From Actinomycetes bacterium (lineage in GTDB: Bacteria > Actinomycetota > Acidimicrobiia > Acidimicrobiales > SZUA-35), in the NCBI GenBank assembly GCA_024227975.1, contig JAAETV010000473.1, positions 1 to 25,155 of the forward strand: DNA of 25,155 nt, read 5' to 3'. The notes under the pieces are model-generated. The model made no database searches. It worked only from the letters and a program-made list of their open reading frames with translations, and had not been told where the DNA came from. The position numbers and the translations under genes were made by a program. Below, one piece after another: positions 7,440-16,217 of the stretch (its first letter is position 1; each line of letters begins with the position of its first letter).

Positions 7440-8618
7440 TCAGTCGGGGAGAAGGGGCATGTCAATGGAGGGCCTCCCGACCAGGGTGGTGCGGGTGAGG
7501 GAGTCGGTCCCGAATCGTTGGCGGATGGTGTCGACGGCACGGTCGATGGCTGGACCGTCGGCCTTGGCGAACGGGAGTGGCAACTGGATGGCATCGTCTG
7601 AGCACAGCCCGGTGACGGCGATCCCAACCTTGGTCAGCCCCCGCTCGCTGATGGTCGGCCAGGATTCGTCGAGCAGATCCTGGGCCGTGCTCAAGATGGG
7701 ACCAGTCGAGTTGGTGGCCTCGACCAGGGTGCGAGAGCGGGTGGCCTGGGCGAAGTCGCCGAAACGAAGGCGCAACACGACAGTGCGACAGACACGATGA
7801 CCGGTCCGGAGGCGACGGGTCACCCGGTCGACCGTCTCGAGTAGGACTCCCTCGGCACCGTCGCGGTCGACCGAGTTGGCGGGGAACGACCGCTGGGAAC
7901 CGACCGAGCGGCGTCGGCGCCCAACCTCGACCTGTCGGGGGTCGAGGTTGTGGGCCAGAGCATAGAGATGGTGGCCGGCCGCCTTCCCGCACAGGGAGAC
8001 AAGGCGCTTGCGTTCGATGGCGGCCACGTCGGCCACCGTGCGGAGTCCGACCCCAGCCAGGCGCTCCTCGGTGACAGGGCCAACACCCCACAGCCGGCTG
8101 ACGGGGAGAGGATGGAGGAAGGCCAATTCGTCACCGTTGGCAACGATCCGGACACCGTTGGGCTTTGCCACCCCACTCGCCACCTTGGCCAGGAACTTGG
8201 TCGAACCTCCACCGACGCTGATGGGAAGGCCGACCTCGGCTGCCACTCGCCGGCGCAAGGCCTTGGCGATCTCGGTATCGGGACCGACGAGGCGCCGCAG
8301 ACCGGTCACGTCTATGAATGCTTCATCGATGGACAGGCCCTCGACCCAAGGAGAGGTGTCGTTGAAGATCTCGAACACGGCCTTGCTGGCCTCGCTGTAG
8401 GCCTCCATTCGGGGCTCCACCACCAACACCCTGGGGCAAAGAGCCTTGGCCTGGCCCCCGTTCATGGCTGTCCGGATCCCGAATCGCCGCGCCTCATAGC
8501 TGGCGGCCAGCACCACTCCCCCTCCCACGATGACGGGCTTGCCGCGCAGGGTTGGGTCGTCACGTTGTTCAACCGAGGCGTAGAACGCATCGAGATCAGC
8601 GTGCAGGATCCGGTTCAT
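7440..8618 (-). CDS. dinB: DNA polymerase IV (Y-family translesion polymerase)
   Basis: This 392-residue error-prone polymerase copies past damaged bases. Catalytic metal ligands are visible: Asp8 in HADLDAFYASVEQ and Asp98/Glu99 in GLSIDEAFID. The helix-hairpin-helix region LWGVGPVTEERL and the little-finger start RRRRSVGSQRSF follow. A likely sliding-clamp-binding motif QLPLPF lies at 345-350, about 40 residues before the C-terminus. Length is slightly above the usual 350-360. The start codon touches a LexA box, so the gene is probably repressed by LexA and induced by DNA damage. No ribosome site precedes the ATG, which fits a leaderless or very short-leader mRNA. It heads a minus-strand run with the IspD-like and alkyl-DHAP-synthase-like genes. 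Confidence 0.95.
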   Translation of the reverse strand: MNRILHADLDAFYASVEQRDDPTLRGKPVIVGGGVVLAASYEARRFGIRTAMNGGQAKALCPRVLVVEPRMEAYSEASKAVFEIFNDTSPWVEGLSIDEAFIDVTGLRRLVGPDTEIAKALRRRVAAEVGLPISVGGGSTKFLAKVASGVAKPNGVRIVANGDELAFLHPLPVSRLWGVGPVTEERLAGVGLRTVADVAAIERKRLVSLCGKAAGHHLYALAHNLDPRQVEVGRRRRSVGSQRSFPANSVDRDGAEGVLLETVDRVTRRLRTGHRVCRTVVLRLRFGDFAQATRSRTLVEATNSTGPILSTAQDLLDESWPTISERGLTKVGIAVTGLCSDDAIQLPLPFAKADGPAIDRAVDTIRQRFGTDSLTRTTLVGRPSIDMPLLPD

Positions 8619-8633
8619 CGAACATATGTTCGC
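8618..8633 (-). promoter_or_regulatory. LexA (SOS) box at the dinB start
   Basis: TCGAAC-ATAT-GTTCGC contains a complete match to the Gram-positive LexA consensus CGAAC-RNRY-GTTYG, as a 14-base perfect palindrome at 8619-8632. It directly abuts and shares one base with the dinB ATG (8616-8618). LexA bound here would cover the transcription start of a leaderless mRNA. Confidence 0.87.
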
Positions 8634-8842
8634 TCAGATCGGGCGCTGACGCAAGGGGGGGCGGCCGGATCGGGCGATCTGCGCCGCCTCGACCCGGTGA
8701 CTACAATCCGAATCTGCAACGGGACGCTCTGCATTGGCGGACCTGAGCTGTCGACCGGCACCCTGGGTCAACCTGCATTCCCTCCTCGACCCTGGTGCCG
8801 GTCGACTCAGCGTGTCCACCCAGTAGGTCGGATGCCGCTTCA

Positions 8843-8872
8843 TTGCCCAAGGTCGGTCAATGCGAGTAGATT
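8843..8872 (+). promoter_or_regulatory. Leaderless promoter of the LysM-protein gene
   Basis: TTGCCC (8843-8848) and TAGATT (8867-8872) are 18 bases apart. The -10 ends six bases before the GTG at 8879, the spacing expected when transcription starts at the first base of the codon. No usable ribosome site exists (GAAGG is one base from the GTG), which supports a leaderless message. Confidence 0.5.
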
Positions 8873-8878
8873 GAAGGC

Positions 8879-9670
8879 GTGAATAGCGTCAATAGCACTA
8901 GTCGGGCCGTGAGGGGCGTGCTGATGGTGCTCCTGTTCGAGGTGGGGCTGATCGGAGCCCTCCACTGGTCAGCCAGTTCGACCTACACCGTCCCGCTCGG
9001 GTCACTCGCAGAGTGGATCCAGACGACCGATCCGACCGTCGCTCTCGTCGCCGTAGCCCGCATGGTCGCCCTCGCCTTGGGCTATTGGCTCCTGCTAACG
9101 ACCGTGCTCTACACCGTCGCCCACTATCTGGGCTGGCACTCCATGACAGAGACCCTGCGCTGGTTCACCCTGCCGATCGTGCGGCGTATGGTGCAAGGGG
9201 TGACCGCCATGTCGCTGACCGGTGTCTCGCTCATGGGGCCGGCCGCCATCTCGGTTGCTCCGGCCCTTGCTCAAGAAGATGCGGTGGTTGCCCAGAGCGA
9301 TGATGAGTCAACGACCTCGACCGATGCCTCCAACACAGATGATGGCGACGGAGACACCTTCCAGCCTGAGGCTGCGGGTTGGCCCCAGGCTGAGGTCGAC
9401 AGTGATTTTTGGCGACCGGCCGGAATCGGGGTCACCCAGATCCAGGCCGGTGTCGATGCCGGTGTCCATGCTGTGGTTGCCGGCGATCACCTGTGGGGCA
9501 TCGCGGCCAACCACCTCGAAGCTACCGTGGGCCGTTCGGTGACCGAGGATGAAATCTGCCAATACTGGATCCGGGTCATCGACGCCAATAGGGACTCCAT
9601 CCGCTCCGGTGATCCAGACCTGATCTATCCCAACGAGCAGATCACGCTCCCCAAGGTCTTCAGCGAGTAG
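8879..9670 (+). CDS. Membrane protein with C-terminal LysM-like domain
   Basis: This 263-residue protein has a hydrophobic N-terminal half with segments at about 13-35, 54-80 and 112-135. A Thr/Ser/Asp-rich linker (about 138-165) follows. The C-terminal domain (about 199-260) reads HAVVAGDHLWGIA at its start and YPNEQITLPKV at its end, matching LysM, a peptidoglycan-binding fold. A long insert between the helices is common in actinobacterial versions. The protein would anchor in the membrane and hold the wall. It faces the coupling-protein gene tail to tail with a six-base gap, so an envelope-docking role in the secretion apparatus is plausible but inferred only from position. GTG 8879 is preferred because of the promoter spacing. 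Confidence 0.8.
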   Translation: MNSVNSTSRAVRGVLMVLLFEVGLIGALHWSASSTYTVPLGSLAEWIQTTDPTVALVAVARMVALALGYWLLLTTVLYTVAHYLGWHSMTETLRWFTLPIVRRMVQGVTAMSLTGVSLMGPAAISVAPALAQEDAVVAQSDDESTTSTDASNTDDGDGDTFQPEAAGWPQAEVDSDFWRPAGIGVTQIQAGVDAGVHAVVAGDHLWGIAANHLEATVGRSVTEDEICQYWIRVIDANRDSIRSGDPDLIYPNEQITLPKVFSE

Positions 9671-9676
9671 CGACCC

Positions 9677-11788
9677 TCAGGTCTGATCGGTGCCATCGTC
9701 GAAGGGCAGAGGCTCGGGCAGCAGCCCGGTGCCACTGACCGCATCCCAATAGCGCTTGGCCTCGGCGTCGTTGGCCTCAGAGTCAAACGGGTTGGGGAAC
9801 CCTGTGGTGCGGGTCGTCCCGTCGCTGTCCTCGCGGCGCCTGAACCAGGAACGACGGATCTTTGGCGGCTCCGGCATGATCCGGCCGTGTAGACCTTTGT
9901 CGGCGAACCATGGTCTGAGCATCATCCGCATGGGGGGCAGGTTGCCGTAGATCAGTACCGCAACCCCATCCTCGAGGGTCCGCATCCAGGTAGCAGTCTG
10001 GGAGACGACGGGATCGGGATCAAGGTCCCCGTCGTTGGCACCGCCAGTGGGCCCAGATCCCAGCTCGACCATCCGGTTGCCGCGAATCGTCGAGTTGAGA
10101 TAGTCGAGGGTGGCGTTGTCGGTTATGCCGGGGAGCACGACCCGGGCCCGATGGTTGTTGGCCAACCTGATGGCCTGTTCTCGTCCATGGCTCTGACTGA
10201 GATGGCTCAGGTCCTGGAACAAGGTCAGGAGTTGGATCCCTAGCCCGGCCCCCATCGAGGCCAGCTGATCGAGCAGTTCGATGGGGGCGCTGGTGGCGGC
10301 ATCGTCGAGCACCACCAGGAGAGGGTTGTCGAGTCGTCCCGAGGGGGAAGCCGCCGCCTGACTCATGGCATTGTCGATCACCTCGGAGACGATCGTCGTC
10401 ATCAAGGGTCGGAGCCGCTCCTGATGATGGGGCGGCGAAAGGATGAACAGGGTGTTCGACTCACTATCGAGCAGGCCGTCGGCACTGATCTGGGGGTCAC
10501 GGGCCTGGGCCAGGACCATGGGCTCGACGAAGGGGTACATGACAGCAGTCAGGATCTGGTAGCAGCCGGCGAGGGTGGCGGGATCATTGCGGTGCGCTCC
10601 CTCCCATCCCGCCAGGGCCTCCTCTACCCCCGTCCTTTCCAAGGCCGAAGTCACCTCGGCATCCGACCGACGATCAATCCACTCCGAGAGCTGACCCAAG
10701 GAGAGCTCCTGGGCGGCGACAGCCAGCAACATTGGGGCCAGCATCTGCTCGGCCGCCCCGAACCAGGGGTGAGGCAGGTCGCCGCTTGCGGGGCCGGCTC
10801 TGACACTGCTGACCATCCATCGAGCACTCTGACGAGCCAAGCCCCACTGACGAACCCGACGGCCGATCTCGGGTTCGTTGCGAGGCTGGGGCACGGCACT
10901 GATGATCTCGATTGGCGACCAGCCATGGCCTCCCGGGGGCAGGCGTGGAAGGTCTGGCCCATCGGCGCTCGACGGTGGCATGGACGACGTCGGATCGAAG
11001 AGCCAGGTGCGTCCCCCCATCTTGGCCCGCTCATTCCAGGCCAATGACACCAGATCCGACTTGGCCGCCGTGACGACGACGGGTCCTTTCCATTCCAGGA
11101 TGGCAGGCAGAGCCAATCCGCTCGACTTTCCTGATTGGGTCGGGCCAAGGGCCAGCACCGAGTGGTGTTTGTCCGTCGCCACCAGTTGGTTCCCGACCCG
11201 GCCCAAGATCAGGCGGCTGCCGTCGGCTTCGTCGACCAGTATCTTGTCGATACCGGGGGCCGACGGTGGTGGCTCGGGGATAGCGGCGGCCGTCATCGGC
11301 ATCATCCGCTTGGCCTGCCGCTCCTCTCTGGCTGTGATGGCGGCCTGGCGCCGTGCCGTTCGGGGGTGGTTCTCGGGCTTGTTGGCGATGACGACCGGCG
11401 ATGGGTCGCTGACTCGTGGCCCCAGGAGGCGCCAGGCCGGCCAGAAGACCAGCCCAAGAACCACGACCTCTATGGCGAATACGAACCAGAACCAGATGGG
11501 GCCGGCGAGAGCCTCCTCGAGTTCTGGCGGCCAGCTCCCCTCCCAGCGCAACTTGTTGCCGCCCATCCTGGCCATGGCCACTGCGGTGTCGCCGACGCTG
11601 AGATCGGCCGGTTCGCCGTTGACCAGCCATGAGGAGAAGAATCCGGCTCCCCACACCAAGCCCAACAGGCCGAGCAGAACCAGGAACAGGCCACCAAGGG
11701 CAATCTCGATCGGCGACGCGGCAACGGGGTCGAGCCAGGTGACGGGAATCGACCGTCCCCCCGACTGGATCGTCCCTCGTCGTCTCAC
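9677..11788 (-). CDS. Type IV coupling protein, VirD4/TraG-like ATPase
   Basis: This 703-residue protein has two N-terminal membrane helices (about 27-56 and 96-122), a basic linker and a cytoplasmic ATPase domain. The Walker A motif is GPTQSGKS (215-222) and the Walker B motif is LLVVLDD (490-496), with a second Asp where the family often has Glu. TLFQDLSHLSQSHG and the NNHRARVVLPG segment further downstream are typical of TraG/VirD4 proteins, which deliver substrates to a type IV secretion channel. I chose GTG 11788 because it overlaps the VirB4 stop codon as GTGA, showing translational coupling. A longer frame would overlap the upstream gene by 76 bases. It is the last gene of the secretion operon, and no relaxase is nearby. 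Confidence 0.9.
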   Translation of the reverse strand: MRRRGTIQSGGRSIPVTWLDPVAASPIEIALGGLFLVLLGLLGLVWGAGFFSSWLVNGEPADLSVGDTAVAMARMGGNKLRWEGSWPPELEEALAGPIWFWFVFAIEVVVLGLVFWPAWRLLGPRVSDPSPVVIANKPENHPRTARRQAAITAREERQAKRMMPMTAAAIPEPPPSAPGIDKILVDEADGSRLILGRVGNQLVATDKHHSVLALGPTQSGKSSGLALPAILEWKGPVVVTAAKSDLVSLAWNERAKMGGRTWLFDPTSSMPPSSADGPDLPRLPPGGHGWSPIEIISAVPQPRNEPEIGRRVRQWGLARQSARWMVSSVRAGPASGDLPHPWFGAAEQMLAPMLLAVAAQELSLGQLSEWIDRRSDAEVTSALERTGVEEALAGWEGAHRNDPATLAGCYQILTAVMYPFVEPMVLAQARDPQISADGLLDSESNTLFILSPPHHQERLRPLMTTIVSEVIDNAMSQAAASPSGRLDNPLLVVLDDAATSAPIELLDQLASMGAGLGIQLLTLFQDLSHLSQSHGREQAIRLANNHRARVVLPGITDNATLDYLNSTIRGNRMVELGSGPTGGANDGDLDPDPVVSQTATWMRTLEDGVAVLIYGNLPPMRMMLRPWFADKGLHGRIMPEPPKIRRSWFRRREDSDGTTRTTGFPNPFDSEANDAEAKRYWDAVSGTGLLPEPLPFDDGTDQT

Positions 11789-13146
11789 ACCCGGGCCCCC
11801 TGGCTGCGTTGGTCTTCCAGGTTGGCTCGCATCGAGTGGTCGGTGTCGATGATGTCCCACTCGCGGTCACCAAGACGGTGGTCGACGATGAAGGTCTGTT
11901 GGCGAACCTTCCAAAGGGCAACTCCCCGACCGAGCCGAGGCAGGATCTCCGATTCAGCGTCCGTCAAACCCAAGAGCCGCTTGGTGTCCGCCACCTCACC
12001 CTCTGATTGGGCGTAGATCACCCGGGTCTCGGTATCGGACAACAATCCCTGTGCAATCCTGGTTGCCTCTGAGCCCTCTCCGCCGGCTGCTTCCAAGTCA
12101 GACATCCGATGGACGACGATGATGTTCGACAGGCCGTACTGGCGTGACAACTTGAACATCGACCGCAGCCAGCGAGCCAGGGCCAGATTCGACAAGAGAT
12201 ACCAGGCCTCATCGAGGAGGAGGATCCGCTGGATCCCATCAGCTCGAGCAATGGCCGAGTGGAGCCAGGCCATGGTGCAAGCCATCACCAAGCCCAGCGC
12301 ATCGCTAGAGCTGCTCAGGGCCGACAGGTCGAGAACAACGATCGGGCCGTCCCAATCGACATTGACCGTGGTCGGTCCGTCAAACATGCCCTTCAGATCG
12401 CCCTCGCACAGCCGCCTCAGTTCGAGGGCGGCATCTCGCGACCGCTCAGCCAGCCTGGCGGGGGTGGTGTTCACCTTTGCTGCGAGCTCCGGGCTGGGAG
12501 CCATGAGGAGGTCGACCACATCACCGATCGTCGGCTGGGTGAACATCGCTGATGCTTGCTGGCGGGCCAGGCCCACGGCCGTTCGCTCTTCAGGATTGAG
12601 GTCACGCCGGAGGGCCGACTCGGCGAGCGACACCAGTACCTGGTCTTGGCGTCGCGCCACCTCCTCGTCGGTCAAGACTTCTCCTACGGGGCCACGGTCG
12701 AGAGGATTGAGCCTGACCGGTGAGCCTGGCTCGAGTCGTATCACGGTGCCGCCCATCTGACGGGCCAGAGGCGAGAACTCGCCCTTGGGGTCGATGACCA
12801 CAGCTCGACGGCCAAAGGCGGATTGGCGCCAGATGTAGGTCTTGACCAGGGCCGACTTGCCCCGTCCGATCTGGCCTGCCACTACGACGTTCGGGTTGGT
12901 CACCTTGTTCGTCCGGTAGAGCTCCCAGGGGTCGTAGCAGAAGGACCCACCGAGTACCTCCTGGCCGATATAGCATCCCCGACCGCCGAGTCCAGCTGGG
13001 GACTGGAAGGGGTAGAGGGCCTGGAGGTGAGCCGTCGTCGAATGATGAGCCGGTGTTGACGGCGACGAAGAGAACAAGCCCACCCCGGCGATGATGGCGA
13101 CATAGGCCACCAGGGCGATGCTGATGACGACGAGGGCAGCGGTCAT
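11785..13146 (-). CDS. VirB4-like ATPase domain protein of the type IV secretion system
   Basis: This 453-residue protein has one N-terminal membrane helix (about 3-24) and a HerA/FtsK-type ATPase domain. Walker A is GQIGRGKS (91-98), followed by VVIDPKGEFSPLA. Walker B is ILLLDE (308-313) in an EAWYLL context typical of VirB4/TraC. LSRQYGLSNIIVVHRMSDL and the RVIYAQSE region match the ATPase C-terminal half. It lacks the long N-terminal domain of classical VirB4 (about 800 residues), which seems to be supplied by the upstream SCO6880 protein. ATG 13146 overlaps that gene's TGA as ATGA. It would energise assembly or transport. Confidence 0.9.
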   Translation of the reverse strand: MTAALVVISIALVAYVAIIAGVGLFSSSPSTPAHHSTTAHLQALYPFQSPAGLGGRGCYIGQEVLGGSFCYDPWELYRTNKVTNPNVVVAGQIGRGKSALVKTYIWRQSAFGRRAVVIDPKGEFSPLARQMGGTVIRLEPGSPVRLNPLDRGPVGEVLTDEEVARRQDQVLVSLAESALRRDLNPEERTAVGLARQQASAMFTQPTIGDVVDLLMAPSPELAAKVNTTPARLAERSRDAALELRRLCEGDLKGMFDGPTTVNVDWDGPIVVLDLSALSSSSDALGLVMACTMAWLHSAIARADGIQRILLLDEAWYLLSNLALARWLRSMFKLSRQYGLSNIIVVHRMSDLEAAGGEGSEATRIAQGLLSDTETRVIYAQSEGEVADTKRLLGLTDAESEILPRLGRGVALWKVRQQTFIVDHRLGDREWDIIDTDHSMRANLEDQRSQGARV

Positions 13147-14666
13147 GTGAGCCCTCTGGCCATGGGGACGGTGCAGTAGAAGGCACTGTCTTGTTCCCCC
13201 CAGAGGCGACGCAGCTCGACCGGGCACTGGTAGGCCACCTGTTCGACGGTGGCCGCCGCGATCTCGACCTCGTTGAGATCAGACCCTGAAACCGTGACAT
13301 AGCCCGAGTAGCGATTCTCGGCGTGACCGTCGGCCAGCTCGTTCTCTCTTCGATCGAGCGCTTCGGCTTCCCGCCGTCTTCTCGCTCCGGTGCGGTAGCC
13401 GGCGCCGGCTCTGATCTCGTCATCGGACAGGCGGGCTGTCTGCTGGTGCTCGACCTTACGCACGGCCTGGGCCGTCGGGATCGGTTCGGCAACGACCGAG
13501 ATCGTGCGGGTAACCCCATTGCTGGTCAACAACAGGGGAGCCAGGAAGCTGGGTCGGACCCCGAGCTTCGGCCATTCTGAGATCCAGTAGGTGATGTGGT
13601 ACATCTTGTCGGTGCGGTAATAGCCCCACGAGACCTCCGTGGCCAGCGGCCATGCGCTGCGGGCCGAGATCAGAGCCTCATCCGAGCGGGCTTGGCGGGC
13701 GACCAAGGCCAGGGCATCCTCGGGGTCGAACTGGGTGCGCAGCAGAAGGGCGAGCTGATCGCCAGACAGGAACCCGCTGACCGTCAGATCGGACTCGCGG
13801 AGCTGGCGTTGGAGATGTTCGAGCTCTCGGTACAGGACGGCAACCGCGCCCCGATCGCCACCACCGGCGTGCTTGATGGCCCGCCCCGCCTTGGCTGCTG
13901 AGACCTGGAGAACCAGGTAGGTCTCGTGTTGTTGAGTCACCGGCTGGGCTGACTTGAGGAGCTCGGCGTAGGAGCTGTGGGCAGCTGAGCCGGTGGCTGC
14001 GTTCGCTCGGTCATCGAAGAAGGATCTCATCTCGTCGCCCACCTCGGGCAGGGTTCGCTCCAGCCATTGCATCCGAGAGATCGGGCTTCCTTGGCGGGCC
14101 ATCGAGGCCTGGACAGCGGCCCACGATGACAACCGGCGAACCTGCTCTGACTCGTCGAGCAGCATGAACGACTGGCCTTGAACGCTGATCACGGCCACCC
14201 AGGTCTTGGCCTTCTTGTCCCTCAGCACTCCCATGGCCTGGCCGGAGACCGAGGTGTAGATGAGCTGCCAATCACTGACCGGGGGTGGCGGTGACTGCTT
14301 GCCCGCCCTGCGGACCGCGCTGCCGTTCGTGTTGGCCGCCCCCGCGATTGAGCCCCGCTCCCCCTTGCCCGGGGCCGGCGAACGCCAGCGCCGTTTCCGG
14401 GCCAGGACGATCATGGCCCACCGCGACGAGGCCGGTACCCAGTCATCGAAGGGGCGTCCCTCGATCGTCCCGAATGCTCCTGCCACCCCTGCGATCAACG
14501 TCAACATGGCGATGATGGCGCCGGCCTGGCCCGGCACATAGCGGATGAACAAGATGGCCGAACCAAATGCCACGGCCAGGAAGCCGGCCTGAGCGTGGCG
14601 CAGGCCACCGAGGAAGATGGCGCGAATCGGTGGGCCGAATTGGAAGCGAACGTTTGTCTCGTCCAT
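13143..14666 (-). CDS. SCO6880-type secretion protein (PrgI/VirB3-like N-terminus)
   Basis: This 507-residue protein has two close membrane helices near the N-terminus (about 26-42 and 47-66). GRPFDDWVPASSRWAMI follows, a signature of actinobacterial SCO6880 and PrgI/VirB3-like proteins. The remaining soluble part (about 120-507) contains SGQAMGVLRDKKAKTW and a long helical region, and ends at residues such as CPVELRRLWGEQD. I infer that this part equals the N-terminal domain of VirB4, because the next gene encodes only the ATPase half. It has a good ribosome site (AGGAAGGG, five bases before ATG 14666). The basic linker (about 88-110) probably faces the cytoplasm. Confidence 0.87.
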   Translation of the reverse strand: MDETNVRFQFGPPIRAIFLGGLRHAQAGFLAVAFGSAILFIRYVPGQAGAIIAMLTLIAGVAGAFGTIEGRPFDDWVPASSRWAMIVLARKRRWRSPAPGKGERGSIAGAANTNGSAVRRAGKQSPPPPVSDWQLIYTSVSGQAMGVLRDKKAKTWVAVISVQGQSFMLLDESEQVRRLSSWAAVQASMARQGSPISRMQWLERTLPEVGDEMRSFFDDRANAATGSAAHSSYAELLKSAQPVTQQHETYLVLQVSAAKAGRAIKHAGGGDRGAVAVLYRELEHLQRQLRESDLTVSGFLSGDQLALLLRTQFDPEDALALVARQARSDEALISARSAWPLATEVSWGYYRTDKMYHITYWISEWPKLGVRPSFLAPLLLTSNGVTRTISVVAEPIPTAQAVRKVEHQQTARLSDDEIRAGAGYRTGARRRREAEALDRRENELADGHAENRYSGYVTVSGSDLNEVEIAAATVEQVAYQCPVELRRLWGEQDSAFYCTVPMARGLT

Positions 14667-14693
14667 GGTTTCCCTTCCTGCTGTTGGCGCTGC

Positions 14694-16217
14694 TTACCCG
14701 TCGTTGTCCGAGGAGGTCGGCGGCCTGGCTGATCCCCCTGGCAGCCCGCCACCGCTGGCTGAGTCAGGTCCGCTCGACCCACTCGGACCGCCGCTGGACG
14801 GGCTCCCCCCAGAGCCCGCTCCCCCACTCTCTGATGGGCCGAGGCTTCCCCCGCCTGCGGCCGGCCCTCCCGAGCCGCTACCTGAATCTGGACTGATACC
14901 ACCGCCCGAAGAGCCCACGGCTCCCCCCGAGTCCCCTCCACCACCGCTGGTGGAAGCGCTGACGGTGCTGGCTGCTGGTCCCGCCTGCTGGGAACCAGCC
15001 AGGAACCCGGCCAGCTTCTGGCCTCCGACTACGCCAACCGCAGTTGCAAAGGCCCGGTTGGGGGCACCCGATGGCTGCTCCATGGCGGCCACCGCTTCAT
15101 GGCCAACGAAGGGGAGGAGCTTCATCAGGGCAAAGGGTGAGAAGGCGGCCAGATAGAACAGGGCTGCGGCCTGCATCATGGCCACCAAGGAGTTGTCGAC
15201 CTCGTTCAAGGTCTGAGAACCGAGCGCCAGCACCGCAACGATGACCGGCTTGGCCAGGATGAACGAGAGTTGGATCTCGATCAGCCGCTTGATCCAGCCT
15301 CTCGTTGCCGGGAAGATGATGGCGGCGAACGCCAAAGGCATGAAGGCGTAGGTGATCACGATGGCGGCCGAGCGCACGATCATCACCAGCCACACCAGGA
15401 TCGAACCGGCGATCAACACGAACGAGAAGATCACCAGCAAGATCGGGGCCGTGAACCCGACACCGGCGGCGATGGTGCTTCCGAGGTTGTCGAGCCAGAC
15501 CGCGACCCCGGTCTGGCCGTCGTCGAGGTAGGCGGCCGACAACTGATCGGTGGCGGCCAAGAGCGCGGTGATGACATAGCCGGCCACCACCATGCCGACC
15601 ACGGATCCCGGTAGGTACAGGAAGGCCGACTTGATGGCTATCTCGGAGTCGCGTTTCAACAATGAGTAGAGGGCAGCCAGGATCAGGAGCGGGAAAGCCA
15701 ATGATCTGGCCGCCGCCACTGAGGTGTCGAACACGGAGCTGTCGAGGCTGATCGACGGGGTCGTTGTCCCATCGATGCCCGACCACACCAGGTCGATGGC
15801 TCCGATGGCGCCAACGGCAACCCAGCGGGCGAAATAGTCGAAGGCACCGGCAACCACCGACTCACCGATACCGCCCGCTCCTTGGCCGATGGCCCAGGCC
15901 GCGGAGTCGAGTAGTTCAGAACACGACTCGGAGATGACGGGCAAGCTGCCGCAGACCAGCTCGGAGACGTCTTGGGCGGGGGCCGCGGCCACCGGTCGGG
16001 CGGTGGCCGCCTGGAGGCCGACGACACCAGCCAGAATGAGAGCAACGACGACGAGAGCCTGTACTACGCGCAGGCGCAGACCGGTCGGGGGCCGGCTTGG
16101 CACCCGGCTTCGGTCGGGGCCCTTGGTTGGGTTGGTGCCGACCAAGGTGGCCGACCGAGACACCGCGTCAGCCGGGGACAGGGCAACAGCAGGAGAAACG
16201 GTATCAGCCAGAGACAT
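14694..16217 (-). CDS. VirB6/TrbL-like polytopic channel protein with Gly/Ser-rich tail
   Basis: This 507-residue protein has an N-terminal hydrophilic stretch (about 50 residues), a first membrane helix around 53-72 and about six more hydrophobic segments to residue 375. A long disordered tail (about 421-507) consists almost only of Gly, Ser, Pro and acidic residues. The ISLDSSVFDTSVAAARSLAFPLL entry and the membrane-rich core with AFMPLAFAAIIFPAT fit the VirB6/TrbL channel proteins of actinobacterial type IV systems. The start has a strong ribosome site (GGAGGG, eight bases upstream). It overlaps the VirB8-like gene by 14 bases. The tail could cross the thick cell wall or bind a partner; this is inference. 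Confidence 0.83.
   Translation of the reverse strand: MSLADTVSPAVALSPADAVSRSATLVGTNPTKGPDRSRVPSRPPTGLRLRVVQALVVVALILAGVVGLQAATARPVAAAPAQDVSELVCGSLPVISESCSELLDSAAWAIGQGAGGIGESVVAGAFDYFARWVAVGAIGAIDLVWSGIDGTTTPSISLDSSVFDTSVAAARSLAFPLLILAALYSLLKRDSEIAIKSAFLYLPGSVVGMVVAGYVITALLAATDQLSAAYLDDGQTGVAVWLDNLGSTIAAGVGFTAPILLVIFSFVLIAGSILVWLVMIVRSAAIVITYAFMPLAFAAIIFPATRGWIKRLIEIQLSFILAKPVIVAVLALGSQTLNEVDNSLVAMMQAAALFYLAAFSPFALMKLLPFVGHEAVAAMEQPSGAPNRAFATAVGVVGGQKLAGFLAGSQQAGPAASTVSASTSGGGGDSGGAVGSSGGGISPDSGSGSGGPAAGGGSLGPSESGGAGSGGSPSSGGPSGSSGPDSASGGGLPGGSARPPTSSDNDG

Noticed and set aside
7950..8882. 310-residue plus-strand frame opposite dinB
   Set aside because: It runs through the dinB coding region and the LexA box, shows no recognisable domain, and has shadow-type composition.
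10878..11852. 324-residue plus-strand frame opposite the coupling ATPase gene
   Set aside because: The minus strand has Walker motifs and coupled starts; this frame is compositionally a shadow.
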